From Cyanobacteria bacterium CYA (lineage in GTDB: Bacteria; Planctomycetota; Phycisphaerae; Phycisphaerales; UBA1924), in the NCBI GenBank assembly GCA_008363215.1, contig RHKP01000020.1, positions 25,524 to 89,523 of the forward strand: a stretch of DNA of 64,000 bases, written 5' to 3'. The notes beneath the pieces are model-generated. The model was not told the DNA's origin. It saw nothing but the letters and a program-made list of their open reading frames with translations, and searched no databases. The position numbers were made by a program, and so were the translations under genes. Positions 1-8,140 of this stretch are shown here, one piece after another (position 1 is the first letter of the stretch; every line of letters begins with the position of its first letter).

Positions 1-653
1 CAATACGGGCGCTGCGGGCGCGGGCCAAGCCACAGGTTCCAGTCAAGGTGGGCCGGGGCCTCCTTCGGCTCGGCGAAGCGACCGTCCGCCCAACTCTTCC
101 CGCACCACACGTGCGCCTCGGTGACGCGCCCGATGGCCCCGCCCCGGATCAACTCGACCACGCGACGGTAGTTGTCGCCCGCGTGGATCTGCGTACCCAT
201 CTGCGTGGCCAGGTTCTTCGATGCCGCAACCCGCGCCATCGTGCGACACTCGTACACCGAGTGCGCCAATGGCTTCTCGCAATACAGGTGCAGTCCCCGC
301 CGCAGCGCAAAGGCGCCCGCTGGGCCGTGCACGTGGTCGGGCGTCGAGACCACCACCGCGTCGAGCGACTCGGTGGCGATCATCTCGCGATAATCGCGGT
401 ACAGCGTGGCGCCCTTGAACGCCTGGGCTGCGCCTTCCAGCGTGTTTCGATCCACGTCGCACAGCGCCACGACTTCTTCGCCCGATACCCCGTTGAGGTT
501 TGCACGGCCTTGCCCGCCCACGCCGACGACGCCAACGCGGAGCCTGGAGTTGGCCAGCGTCGACGCGGCCGACCGCGGGAGGATCAGCAGCGAGCACGCG
601 GCCCCGCCGGAGGCGAGCAGGAAGTCACGACGAGACACCAGCGTGTGACGCAT
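1..653 (-). CDS. Gfo/Idh/MocA-family oxidoreductase, Tat-exported (C-terminus cut by window edge)
   Basis: About 217 codons of the N-terminal part are visible, read leftward from an ATG at 653 preceded by the purine-rich AAGGAAGGG. Residues 7-12 read SRRDFL, followed by a short hydrophobic stretch, which is a twin-arginine signal. The mature part opens with a Rossmann glycine motif (GVGGQG, residues 44-49), then STPDHVHG and CEKPLAHS, the diagnostic spacing of NAD(P)-dependent Gfo/Idh/MocA oxidoreductases. Planctomycetes carry many exported members acting on sugars or cyclitols, but the substrate cannot be named here. The gene runs off the left edge, so its length is unknown. TatC at 36727-37707 could serve its export. 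Confidence 0.85.
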   Translation of the reverse strand, partial: MRHTLVSRRDFLLASGGAACSLLILPRSAASTLANSRLRVGVVGVGGQGRANLNGVSGEEVVALCDVDRNTLEGAAQAFKGATLYRDYREMIATESLDAVVVSTPDHVHGPAGAFALRRGLHLYCEKPLAHSVYECRTMARVAASKNLATQMGTQIHAGDNYRRVVELIRGGAIGRVTEAHVWCGKSWADGRFAEPKEAPAHLDWNLWLGPRPQRPY

Positions 654-761
654 GCCAACCCTTCCTTCTTCCCCCGGCGCCGAGTATCTTCACCGCCTGC
701 CGTATGCCGTATGCCGAATCCACCATACAGCAAATCGTCCGCCCGCGCGCACTCACCACGC

Positions 762-1346
762 TCACACACGGCGAAATCCTACGAACGCCCCCGCGAGCCC
801 GGCGCCGAACGTCGGCAGATACCCGGTGATGAACCCGCCCAGCCCCCTGGTCTGCTCGGTGAACCAGGCGCCGAACGTGTCGAACCCACCCGAGATCTTC
901 TCCCAGTCCACCTCGATCATGCCAGCGTACTGCAAGCCCGCCAGTCCGAGGATCGCGATGCCCGCGGCCACGAGCGTCATACGCACGAACATCCGCATCG
1001 CGTACCCGACGGCAAAGCCCGCAAAGAACCCGAAGCCCAGGCGGAACACCGCGCCGCTGGTCGAGTCGATGAGACGCTCGGTCTGCGCCTGCCCGTCGGT
1101 GGGCTGGTGGCTGTCGGCGTTTCCGTCCGGGGCAAAACCCTGCACAAGGCTCGATGTTCCCGGCGCCCCGGCACTCGCGGGCGCCGGCTCGGGCCGGGTG
1201 CCGGCGGCGTACACCATCAGCCCCACCCCGCTCAGCGCGATCACCACAGACAGCACCGCCAACGCCTTCTGCCAGGGGCGCAGGCGCTTGCGCTCCCTCC
1301 GCTCACGCGGCTTGCGATCGGCCTTTTCCGCACAGGGCTTGCTCAC
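762..1346 (-). CDS. FUN14 family membrane protein
   Basis: A 194-residue protein with a GTG start at 1346 and a GGAG site 6 nt upstream. The first 24 residues are very basic, followed by one membrane helix (about 25-47), a polar Ala/Pro-rich linker, and a C-terminal half made of glycine-rich membrane segments (GFGFFAGFAVGYAMR near 102-116, and a GFITGYLPTFGAG tail). That glycine pattern is typical of FUN14 proteins, small membrane proteins related to mitochondrial FUNDC1. Their bacterial role is unknown. It stands alone, separated from the oxidoreductase by about 100 bases. Confidence 0.7.
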   Translation of the reverse strand: MSKPCAEKADRKPRERRERKRLRPWQKALAVLSVVIALSGVGLMVYAAGTRPEPAPASAGAPGTSSLVQGFAPDGNADSHQPTDGQAQTERLIDSTSGAVFRLGFGFFAGFAVGYAMRMFVRMTLVAAGIAILGLAGLQYAGMIEVDWEKISGGFDTFGAWFTEQTRGLGGFITGYLPTFGAGLAGAFVGFRRV

Positions 1347-1392
1347 GGTGCTCTCCGGTCAGGCCCGGGGTCGAATAGACTCTGGGCGCGTT

Positions 1393-1466
1393 GCCCCCGT
1401 AGCTCAGCAGGATAGAGCGACGGTTTCCTAAACCGTAGGTCAGAGGTTCGAGTCCTCTCGGGGGTG
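1393..1466 (+). tRNA. tRNA-Arg (anticodon CCT)
   Basis: The 74-nt cloverleaf has acceptor arms GCCCCCG and CGGGGGT (closing pair G.U), anticodon stem ACGGT/ACCGT around the loop TTCCTAA, and T arm AGAGG-TTCGAGT-CCTCT. Anticodon CCT reads AGG (Arg). The discriminator is G and no CCA is encoded. A TAGACT -10-like box lies at 1376-1381, about 11 nt upstream. Confidence 0.95.
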
Positions 1467-1495
1467 TTCGAGGCACCGGAACATCTGTCGGCCGC

Positions 1496-2578
1496 TCAGG
1501 GGCGGTCGCTCGGGGCGCCCGGATCGTCCGAGTCCCCGTTCCCGCCCGCGTCGTCGGATTTCCCGTCGTCGCCCTGGTCGCCCGGCTTTTCATCGTCGGG
1601 CGTATCCTCGTCGGAGGTTGCATCCCCGGGCTGAACGGGCGGCTGATCGTCCGCCGGGTCGGCGGCGGGGTCGGCCGGTTGATCTGTGGCCGGGTCGGCA
1701 GGTTGGTCACCCGGAGGAGCCGACTGCTCTTCGCCGGGTTGTCCGCGACGATGGCGCGGCTGTTCTTCTTCAGGCGGTACTTCGCCCTCACGCAGCGTCT
1801 TGACCATCTGCGCGATCATGCTGTTGATGCGGATCTTCTGGTGCCCTGATGCGTGCTGACCCACGCCGTTGTTGAGGAACGTGATCATCCGCACCGTGTT
1901 CTCGACGGGCATACGCCCGGACTGGACGAACTCAAGGTCGCGCTGCGCCTGGCGCCGGCCTTCGATCAGCCGGTCCTCGTCGGAGATGTTCCGTTCCTCC
2001 CCGGCCACCTTTTCCAGCGTCTTTTGAAACTCGATGAAGGTGTTCTCGACGTACCGGTCGCGTTCAGCCGGCTCGGCCCGCGGGTTGAAATCCTCCGCGT
2101 ATTTGTCAAACAGGTCGACCGCCAGCAGCGAGGCGTTCTTCTCGAACTGCGTGCGCACCTCGCCGGTGATCTGGGCGGCAAAGGCCGCCATCAGAAGTGA
2201 CTGATCGGCATCGATCGACTTGAGACGCTTGACCAGTTCGGCGATCAGTTCCAGGCGCTGCTCGACCGGCAGTTTGTTGAACTCGTCGGTCAGCAGGGTG
2301 TAGTTGAACAGCACATCGATGTTGGCGGTGCGAAAGTCCGGCTGCGGCGTCGGGCGGAAGTAGAAGAACGCGCCGACCGCCACGCCCAGCGCCAGCGCGC
2401 CGGCGGCGATCCCTACGCCCAGGCGCGCCCGCGGGCGCGACCACAGCGCAGCGAATCCGGCGCGCAGTCGCGCATCGACGCGGCGGTCCCAACGCATGCG
2501 CCCGGGTCGCGATGCGGTGAGTGGCGCCGGGCCGTCGTCCAGCAGTGATTCAAGTCGGCGCGGAGGTTCGTTGGTCAT
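1496..2578 (-). CDS. membrane-anchored hypothetical protein with acidic Pro/Asp tail
   Basis: A 360-residue protein I cannot assign to a family. A basic cytoplasmic N-terminus (about 50 residues) leads into one transmembrane helix (about 53-72, ending FFYF). A predicted helical, probably extracytoplasmic, domain follows (about 80-265). The last 90 residues are a low-complexity Pro/Asp/Glu/Gly tail with repeated DQPADPA-like units. It starts 9 nt after the stop of the broken pilin-like gene and so probably belongs to the same leftward transcription unit. The context (pilin-like protein, lipoprotein, this protein) suggests an envelope role, but that is inference. Confidence 0.7.
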   Translation of the reverse strand: MTNEPPRRLESLLDDGPAPLTASRPGRMRWDRRVDARLRAGFAALWSRPRARLGVGIAAGALALGVAVGAFFYFRPTPQPDFRTANIDVLFNYTLLTDEFNKLPVEQRLELIAELVKRLKSIDADQSLLMAAFAAQITGEVRTQFEKNASLLAVDLFDKYAEDFNPRAEPAERDRYVENTFIEFQKTLEKVAGEERNISDEDRLIEGRRQAQRDLEFVQSGRMPVENTVRMITFLNNGVGQHASGHQKIRINSMIAQMVKTLREGEVPPEEEQPRHRRGQPGEEQSAPPGDQPADPATDQPADPAADPADDQPPVQPGDATSDEDTPDDEKPGDQGDDGKSDDAGGNGDSDDPGAPSDRP

Positions 2579-2587
2579 GGCTGATTC

Positions 2588-3302
2588 TCACGGCGCGCCC
2601 GGCAGCCCGCTGAGGCGCACGATGTCGGTGAACAGTTCGACGAGCAACTCGGTGTCCTGGGTCATGTTGATCTCGGCCCAGTCGGCACGAGAGTCGGAGA
2701 TGTACAGCGCGTTGGCGCCCATGCCGCCGGTGCGCGGGTGGAAGGCGGCCTGCGGATCGTCCTCGAGCATGCACGCATCGACGAGAAAGGGGAGTTCCTT
2801 GCCCTTTTCCTTCCACAGATCCCACACACGCGCGACCACACGCGGGCTGATCTGCATGTTGTACACCAGGTTGGTGAACTGGAACACCGCGCCGGGTGTG
2901 TAGTAGTAACTGGTGCCGTATTGCTCCCAGTACCGGTCGGTGTGGCGCCCATCGTCGCCCGGGCAGAAGTACGGCGCCTCGACCAGGAACGGGGCCGTGT
3001 CGGGGTCGGGATAGGAAGGATCGCGGCGCGGAGTGGGGGCGTCCACGTAGTCGCCCAGGAGGCTGAGCAGCGTCACGTCGTTGTTGGGGTTGACCTGTCC
3101 GCCGTCCTGGATCGGCTCGACCAGCGGAAAGGCGCCCTGCGAGGACTGATCCATGTACATCGTCGTCGCCTGGCCCAGCGAGCGCAGGTTGTTCAGGCAC
3201 CCGGTACGGCGCGAACTGTATCAGGATGCCGATGATGGCGATCACCACCAGCAACTCGATGAGCGTGAAAGCAAGGCGGGGGTCGCGCGCGTGTCTGGTC
3301 AT
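2588..3302 (-). pseudogene. prepilin-type N-terminal methylation protein, frameshifted after the signal
   Basis: The first frame gives MTRHARDPRLAFTLIELLVV and IAIIGILI, a class III prepilin signal with cleavage before Phe and the Glu at +5. Directly after GILI that frame runs into composition-poor sequence. A second frame, preceded by a TGA, gives SSRRTGCLNNLRSLGQATT, TMYMDQS and then a well-behaved C-terminal domain of about 190 residues. In intact planctomycete relatives GILI is followed by a hydrophobic LLPAL-type stretch and then ARxxxCLNNLRSLG. A short non-triplet deletion therefore appears to have removed that stretch and shifted the frame. The ATG overlaps the upstream stop (ATGA). 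A sequencing error is less likely because residues are missing as well. Confidence 0.65.
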
Positions 3303-3925
3303 ACGGGCAGTCGGAGCATGAACCCTTCGTGCAGCTTCTCGTCCACGATTCGCTTGGCCGTGGAAGTCTGCACACTTCTCAATGTATCGGCATGGCGTTG
3401 TATTGCGGAACGGAACTGTTCATCTTTCTCCGAGGCCTTGGCGATGCTGACGGCGATCGAACCGGCCGCCCGCTTGAGTTGGCTCGCCCGGAAGACGGCC
3501 GCCAGCAGGGCGCCGACCAGAAGTGCCGGGCTGCGCAAGGGTTCCGGCAAGAGGGGCACGGCTTCGCTCGCCACTTGCTGGATGACGGCGTCCGGCGAAT
3601 GTTCGGCCGCCAACACGCGGTCAAGGGCGGCGATGGCCTGATCGAGTTCGGCAAGGCGCGCGGCCAGAGCGATCGCGGCCTGCCCGGACGCCTCGGCCAG
3701 AACCGGGTCAGATTGGACCTGTGCGTCCGTTTCCAGGCGCTCCACCTCGGTCGCCAGTTCCGATCGGACGGCCACCGCCCGCTCGCGCAGGGCGGCCAGG
3801 TGAGCGCTGTCGACACACCCGGAAAGCGGGAGCGTCAGCCCCAGACACAGGACCAGACAGAGGAACAGACGAGCGCCCAGCGAGACGACGTGGAATCCGG
3901 ACAGAGCCAAACGTGAGTGGAGCAT
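3299..3925 (-). CDS. hypothetical lipoprotein with long helical region
   Basis: A 208-residue protein. The ATG at 3925 is chosen over an in-frame ATG seven codons upstream because AGGAGGG sits 6 nt before it. A signal segment ends in the lipobox LPLSGC, so lipidation is expected. The mature part is mostly predicted coiled coil (ALRERAVAVRSELATEVERL onward), with a hydrophobic stretch near PALLVGALLAAVF and a basic C-terminus. It is translationally coupled (ATGA) to the pilin-like gene downstream. The family is not recognised. Confidence 0.7.
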   Translation of the reverse strand: MLHSRLALSGFHVVSLGARLFLCLVLCLGLTLPLSGCVDSAHLAALRERAVAVRSELATEVERLETDAQVQSDPVLAEASGQAAIALAARLAELDQAIAALDRVLAAEHSPDAVIQQVASEAVPLLPEPLRSPALLVGALLAAVFRASQLKRAAGSIAVSIAKASEKDEQFRSAIQRHADTLRSVQTSTAKRIVDEKLHEGFMLRLPV

Positions 3926-4276
3926 GGAGCCCTCCTGCGGCCGCACGTGTGCGACAGGTCCGGACGTGCGGAATCGTCCGGGCGAGGGGGAGGGGGGACT
4001 GCGGGCTCACGATACCTCGGGGGCGGGGAGATGCAAGAGGCTGGGGGTGCAGGGGCGCGTTTGTGCGCGCGCGGGCGGAAGGCGCGGGCGCGGAATCCGA
4101 AAATCGCGGACTTGGGAAGGGGCAGGTGGAAGTCGCTACACGCAAATCCCGACGCGCAGGCAGTCAGCGGGATGACCTGGGGTTGCCGGTGTCCGGGCGT
4201 GCATCTGTCGAGACCGGCCCGGCACGGGCCGGCTTGCGCGTCGACTTCGGAGAAGTCGACCCACCCGGGGAGCGCC
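3926..4276. other. 351-bp intergenic stretch with an inverted repeat
   Basis: No open frame here looks coding. The segment upstream of the lipoprotein gene is purine-rich. At 4240-4260 a 9-bp perfect inverted repeat (GTCGACTTC, loop GGA, GAAGTCGAC) sits just past the stop of the BFD-like gene and may end its transcript, although there is no T-run. Part of this element recurs at 13301-13317 (see findings). Confidence 0.5.
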
Positions 4277-4576
4277 TTATTCGGCTCCATCTTCCGGCCG
4301 CTGGTCCGATCCGTCTTCGGGTCGCTGGCCGGTCTTGCGATAGGTGGTGCGGCGGTCGGCGTATTGCTCGGGGGTGATGCGCAGGTCGGGGGTGCGGCCT
4401 CGCTGGTGGTCGGCGTGGAGTTTCTGGAGGTAGGGGACGCACCAACCGCAGCCGGTCCCGGCGCCGAGGCATTCGGAGATCAACGACGCGACCGGGGGAT
4501 CCTCGCGTTCGACGAACGCGCGGATCTTGCGGAGGGATACATGGAAGCACAGACATACGTCGTCGTCGGGGTCCAC
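4277..4576 (-). CDS. BFD-like [2Fe-2S]-binding protein
   Basis: A 99-residue protein beginning at GTG 4576. Residues 8-10 read CLC, and a GTGCGWC segment (about 40-46) completes four cysteines with the C-x-C...C-x2-C spacing of the bacterioferritin-associated ferredoxin (BFD) domain. In known BFDs this cluster accepts electrons to release iron from bacterioferritin; the fold is also used in nitrite reductase and NifU-like proteins. The C-terminal third is a polar tail with a duplicated RPEDG unit. No bacterioferritin gene is in the window. The start is supported by a TAGACT box six bases upstream (leaderless pattern). Confidence 0.8.
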   Translation of the reverse strand: MDPDDDVCLCFHVSLRKIRAFVEREDPPVASLISECLGAGTGCGWCVPYLQKLHADHQRGRTPDLRITPEQYADRRTTYRKTGQRPEDGSDQRPEDGAE

Positions 4577-4582
4577 GCGTCG

Positions 4583-4588
4583 AGTCTA
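4583..4588 (-). promoter_or_regulatory. -10 box for the BFD-like gene, leaderless spacing
   Basis: TAGACT on the minus strand ends 6 nt before the GTG at 4576. There is no Shine-Dalgarno sequence, so transcription would start at or next to the start codon. Confidence 0.45.
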
Positions 4589-4695
4589 GGTGCGGACGGG
4601 GGAGTTCTTGCTGCACGGTGGATCGGCAACAGCGGCGGACTTTGGGCCGGTGGCGCTGCCGGTGACGCGCAGGACGCCTGTCTGAACCGTCGGGC

Positions 4696-5454
4696 TCAGC
4701 GAAGGCTCTCGATCAGTTCGAGCACTCCCTCGGCCAGCGGGCGAGAGGCGACCTGGTCGGCGTGGGGCTTGAGTGTTTCGGCCGCATTGGCGGGGCAGCC
4801 GAACCACGCGACGCGATCCCGGATGAACAGGTCGCTTGTGGTGTCGCCGATGCCGGCGAGTCGATCGCGGTGCAGTTGATGCGAGGCGATGATGCGGTCA
4901 ATAGCGGTTGCCTTGCTGACGTGTCTGAGGTCAACGTTGATGCAGGTCCAGGTCATGGAGACGCGCATGGGCCAGTTGTGTTGGGCGATGAGTGCCTCGA
5001 TGCGCGGGACCACTTCGTGGGCGAGGTAGTCCACATCGTCGTGGAAGACCGTGGCCGATGCGTGCTTGCCCAGTTGCAGAAAGCAGCCTGCCGGCCCGAG
5101 TTCGGTTTCCACCCAGCGTTCAAAGTCACGGACAGCGGCGAGGTGGTCCGGCGTGATGGCGGGGTCCATGTGCCAGCGATGGGCAACGAACTCATAGACC
5201 CAGACGCCGTTCTCGCAGGCCGCCAGCGGACAGTCCAGGGCCCGGCAGACGGCTTCGGCGTAGGGCTGGGGACGCCCGGTACAGAGGATGAGCACAGGGC
5301 GATCGGCGTGGTCGAGCGCGGCGCGGTTGTAGGCGGCGACCTGTGCCAGGGCGCGCAGGTCGGCAGCGTGGGCGTCCTCGGGCATGAGACACCCGTCGAC
5401 ATCGCAGAAGACGGCGTCAAAACGCCGGGCAGGAGTTGGCCTTAGGCTTTGCAT
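4696..5454 (-). CDS. HAD-superfamily phosphatase (Cof/sugar-phosphatase type)
   Basis: A 252-residue protein starting at ATG 5454 (MQSLRP); an upstream in-frame extension overlaps the divergent lipoprotein and looks non-coding. HAD motif I is DVDGCL (about residues 17-22), motif II is LILCTGRP, and motif IV is the acidic GIGDTTSD with a preceding KATAID lysine region. The long cap between motifs II and III points to the Cof-like, sucrose- or mannosyl-phosphoglycerate phosphatase branch. Phosphate-ester hydrolysis with Mg2+ is expected; the substrate is unknown. A TACAGT box lies at 5463-5468, 8 nt before the start. Confidence 0.8.
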   Translation of the reverse strand: MQSLRPTPARRFDAVFCDVDGCLMPEDAHAADLRALAQVAAYNRAALDHADRPVLILCTGRPQPYAEAVCRALDCPLAACENGVWVYEFVAHRWHMDPAITPDHLAAVRDFERWVETELGPAGCFLQLGKHASATVFHDDVDYLAHEVVPRIEALIAQHNWPMRVSMTWTCINVDLRHVSKATAIDRIIASHQLHRDRLAGIGDTTSDLFIRDRVAWFGCPANAAETLKPHADQVASRPLAEGVLELIESLR

Positions 5455-5568
5455 GGTCGGCGACTGTACGCGGGTGTCAAACCGGGAGCGGCGCTGGGGG
5501 ATTTCCGGGGGTGAAAGTGACAGCGGTTCTCGGCCAATGAGCGGGAACCCGGGATTGGAGATTGTGCG

Positions 5569-6435
5569 ATGAAGCGAATCATGACAGTGGCGTTGGCGGC
5601 GGGGGCGGGCTTGCTTCTGGGTGGGTGCCGGTGGCAGCAGGCAAGCGTCACCCGGACCGACTTGCTCACCTACCCGCATCAGAGCGGGAGCGGGTTGAAC
5701 GTCGAAGTGGCCAACGGGTCGATTGACGTCACGCGGGGCGGAGAAGCGGTCTCGATCGAGGCGAAGATCAGGGCGGTCACGCAGGCAAGGCTGGATGCGA
5801 CGCAGGTCGTGGCGACGCGTCAGAGCGACGGGACGCTGAACATCCGCATCAACTGGCCTGAGGGCGGGCGGAAGGGCAATGAGGGGTGCAGTCTGGCGAT
5901 CGTGATGCCGGACGCGGGGGAGATCGAACTAGAGACGAGCAACGGGGCGCTGAAGGTCGAGGGGGTCGGCAGGGACGTGACGTTGCACACGAGCAACGGT
6001 GCGATCAGCGTTGCCGGCGTGAGCGGCGGGGTGCAGGCGCGCACAAGCAACGGGCGCGTCGTGGTGAGCGACGTGCCGGGCGCGGTGCTGGCCGAGTCGA
6101 GCAACGGCGCGATGGAACTGGTCGGACTGGGCGGCTCAGTCCGGGGCTCGACATCAAACGGAGCGGTGACGGTGCGATTGAGCGAAGAGAGTGCAGGGCC
6201 TGTGGATGTGCACTCGTCGAACGGCGCGGTGCGGGTGGAAGTAGGAGCGGGCTTTCAGGGCGAGTTGGATGCGTCGACGTCGAACGGCGGGCTCCGGGCC
6301 GAGGGATTTGAAGGTGCCAAGTCAGTCGAGATCGGCAAGCGCTGGGCCAAGATCTGCTTCGAGGGCGAAGGCACGTCAAAGATCCGGACGAGCAACGGGT
6401 CGGTGACGCTGTTGCGCCGGGGCGCGCCGGGGTGA
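5569..6435 (+). CDS. DUF4097-type beta-helix lipoprotein
   Basis: A 288-residue protein with GGAG 8 nt before the ATG. The signal peptide ends in a lipobox (LLLGGC, Cys near residue 20). The mature part carries at least seven repeats of the pattern (T/S)SNG-A/S-(I/V/L) spaced about 20 residues apart, which is the right-handed beta-helix signature of DUF4097 proteins. Such proteins are common as lipoproteins or beside sigma/anti-sigma pairs, with no established function. It is divergent from the HAD phosphatase with 114 bp between start codons. The last repeats include a conserved KIRTSNGS segment. Confidence 0.85.
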   Translation: MKRIMTVALAAGAGLLLGGCRWQQASVTRTDLLTYPHQSGSGLNVEVANGSIDVTRGGEAVSIEAKIRAVTQARLDATQVVATRQSDGTLNIRINWPEGGRKGNEGCSLAIVMPDAGEIELETSNGALKVEGVGRDVTLHTSNGAISVAGVSGGVQARTSNGRVVVSDVPGAVLAESSNGAMELVGLGGSVRGSTSNGAVTVRLSEESAGPVDVHSSNGAVRVEVGAGFQGELDASTSNGGLRAEGFEGAKSVEIGKRWAKICFEGEGTSKIRTSNGSVTLLRRGAPG

Positions 6436-6685
6436 TAGGGCTGTGATCGCCTTCTGTTTTTAGAATCCAGGTTCTGGTCACGGCAGACGTGTTCTGGTAT
6501 GCTCGGGTGTTCCCGTGGCGAGAGGCTGCCGGGTTCCCGATGGGAGCCGGGCGACCTTTGGGCGGCCCTGTGGGGGGTTGTCCGACGTGGCGGGGCACTT
6601 GGGTCGGCGTCGTGTGCGGGCGTCCTGGCGGTGGGTCGGGGCGTGGGCGCGGGCGGGGCCACAATCCGGAAGGAGCGTGACCACC

Positions 6686-8095
6686 ATGGTGCAATCCACC
6701 AACGGACACGGGTCTGCGGGGTATCAGGCTGTCACCCGCGCCAATGTCCATAAGTTGAGTCAGTGGGAGGGTTTGTCAAGCGAAGTGCGCGAAGCGATCG
6801 AGGTGGTTTCGACGGTGCTTCCGTTCCGGGTCAACCGGTACGTGGTGGATGAGTTGATCGACTGGTCGCGCGTGCCCGATGACCCGATGTTCCAGTTGAC
6901 ATTCCCTCAACGGGGGATGCTCGGGGAAGACGATTACGACTCGATGCTGGCGGTGGTGCGCTCGCACCGGCTGGGCAACACGAGCAAGGCGGAGTTGGAG
7001 TCCGAGGCCAATCGGATTCGACGAGCCCTGAATCCCCATCCGGCAGGGCAGATGACACACAATGTGCCGACGTTGGTGAGTGAAGAGGGCGAGGCCGAGG
7101 TGTTGCGGGGGGTGCAGCACAAGTACGCCGAGACAGTTCTCTTTTTTCCAAGTCAGGGGCAGACGTGTCATGCGTACTGCACATTTTGTTTCCGGTGGGC
7201 GCAGTTCGTGGGGATGGAGGATCTGAAGTTTGCCAGCCGCGAGGTTGAGCCGCTGGTGCGGTACCTGCGTCAGCACCCGGAAGTGACGGACGTACTGATC
7301 ACGGGCGGCGATCCGATGGTGATGAAGTCGCGTGTGCTGGGCGAGTACATCCGTCCGCTGCTGGAGATCGAGAGCGTGCGAACGGTCCGGATCGGGACCA
7401 AGTCGGTGGCGTACTGGCCGCAGCGATACGTGAGCGACGATGACGCGGACGAGTGTCTGGATCTGTTTGAGTCGGTAGTGCAGAGCGGGCGTCACCTGGC
7501 GATCATGGGGCACTATTCGCATCCGGTGGAGTTGTCGACGGATGTGGCGCGGCAGGCGCTGGTGCGGATCCGCGGGACAGGGGCCAATGTGCGGATGCAG
7601 AGCCCGGTGGTGCGGCACGTCAACGACGAACCGTGGGCGTGGGCCGAGTTGTGGCGGGCGGGGGTTCAACTCGGCGCGGTGCCGTACTACTTTTTCGTAG
7701 AGCGGGACACGGGGGCCAAGCGGTATTTCGAGTTGCCCTTGGCGCGGTGCTGGGAGATTTTCCGTCGTGCGTACGGGCAGGTGTCGGGGATGGCGCGGAC
7801 AGTGCGGGGGCCTTCGATGAGTGCGTTCCCCGGCAAGGTGCAGGTGCTGGGGGTGGCGCAGGTCGGAGGTGAGAAGGCGTTCATGCTCGAGTACCTGCAG
7901 GCGCGGGATCCCTTGCTGGTGAGGCGCCCGTTCTTCGCCCGCTTTGATCCGCAGGCAACCTGGTTCGACCAGTTGAAGCCGTTGACGTTCGCAGACGCGC
8001 GCTTCTGGCCGAGCGGGCAGGGGTCGGGCGGCGTCTCCCTGCGTGTGCGCGGGGAGATGTGCTCCGAGGCGCACGGGGAGATCAGCGCACACTGA
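6686..8095 (+). CDS. KamA-family radical SAM protein (lysine 2,3-aminomutase-like)
   Basis: A 469-residue protein. ATG 6686 is preferred over an in-frame GTG at 6677 because GGAAGGAG lies 10 nt before the ATG but only 1 nt before the GTG. The radical SAM cluster motif is C161-x3-C165-x2-C168 (CHAYCTFCF), followed by the SAM-contact motif ITGGDP at 205-210. The family isomerises alpha- to beta-lysine or lysyl residues using SAM, a 4Fe-4S cluster and PLP. Classical aminomutases bind PLP through a Lys in a glycine-rich loop. Here only PGK (Lys384) fits, so the exact reaction is uncertain. It is an isolated gene, with no EF-P or acetyltransferase partner nearby. Confidence 0.85.
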   Translation: MVQSTNGHGSAGYQAVTRANVHKLSQWEGLSSEVREAIEVVSTVLPFRVNRYVVDELIDWSRVPDDPMFQLTFPQRGMLGEDDYDSMLAVVRSHRLGNTSKAELESEANRIRRALNPHPAGQMTHNVPTLVSEEGEAEVLRGVQHKYAETVLFFPSQGQTCHAYCTFCFRWAQFVGMEDLKFASREVEPLVRYLRQHPEVTDVLITGGDPMVMKSRVLGEYIRPLLEIESVRTVRIGTKSVAYWPQRYVSDDDADECLDLFESVVQSGRHLAIMGHYSHPVELSTDVARQALVRIRGTGANVRMQSPVVRHVNDEPWAWAELWRAGVQLGAVPYYFFVERDTGAKRYFELPLARCWEIFRRAYGQVSGMARTVRGPSMSAFPGKVQVLGVAQVGGEKAFMLEYLQARDPLLVRRPFFARFDPQATWFDQLKPLTFADARFWPSGQGSGGVSLRVRGEMCSEAHGEISAH

Positions 8096-8140
8096 GCGCC
8101 TGGGTCGGGCCAAGGGCGCTCGCCTAGGCTCACCGCGCCG

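Noticed and set aside
5929..6410. Near-repeats within the DUF4097 gene considered as DNA repeats
   Set aside because: The similarity follows the protein's TSNG beta-helix turns and diverges at third codon positions, so it is protein repetition.
6677..6685. GTG 6677 as start of the KamA-like gene
   Set aside because: It would leave only one base between the AGGAG site and the start codon; ATG 6686 gives normal spacing.
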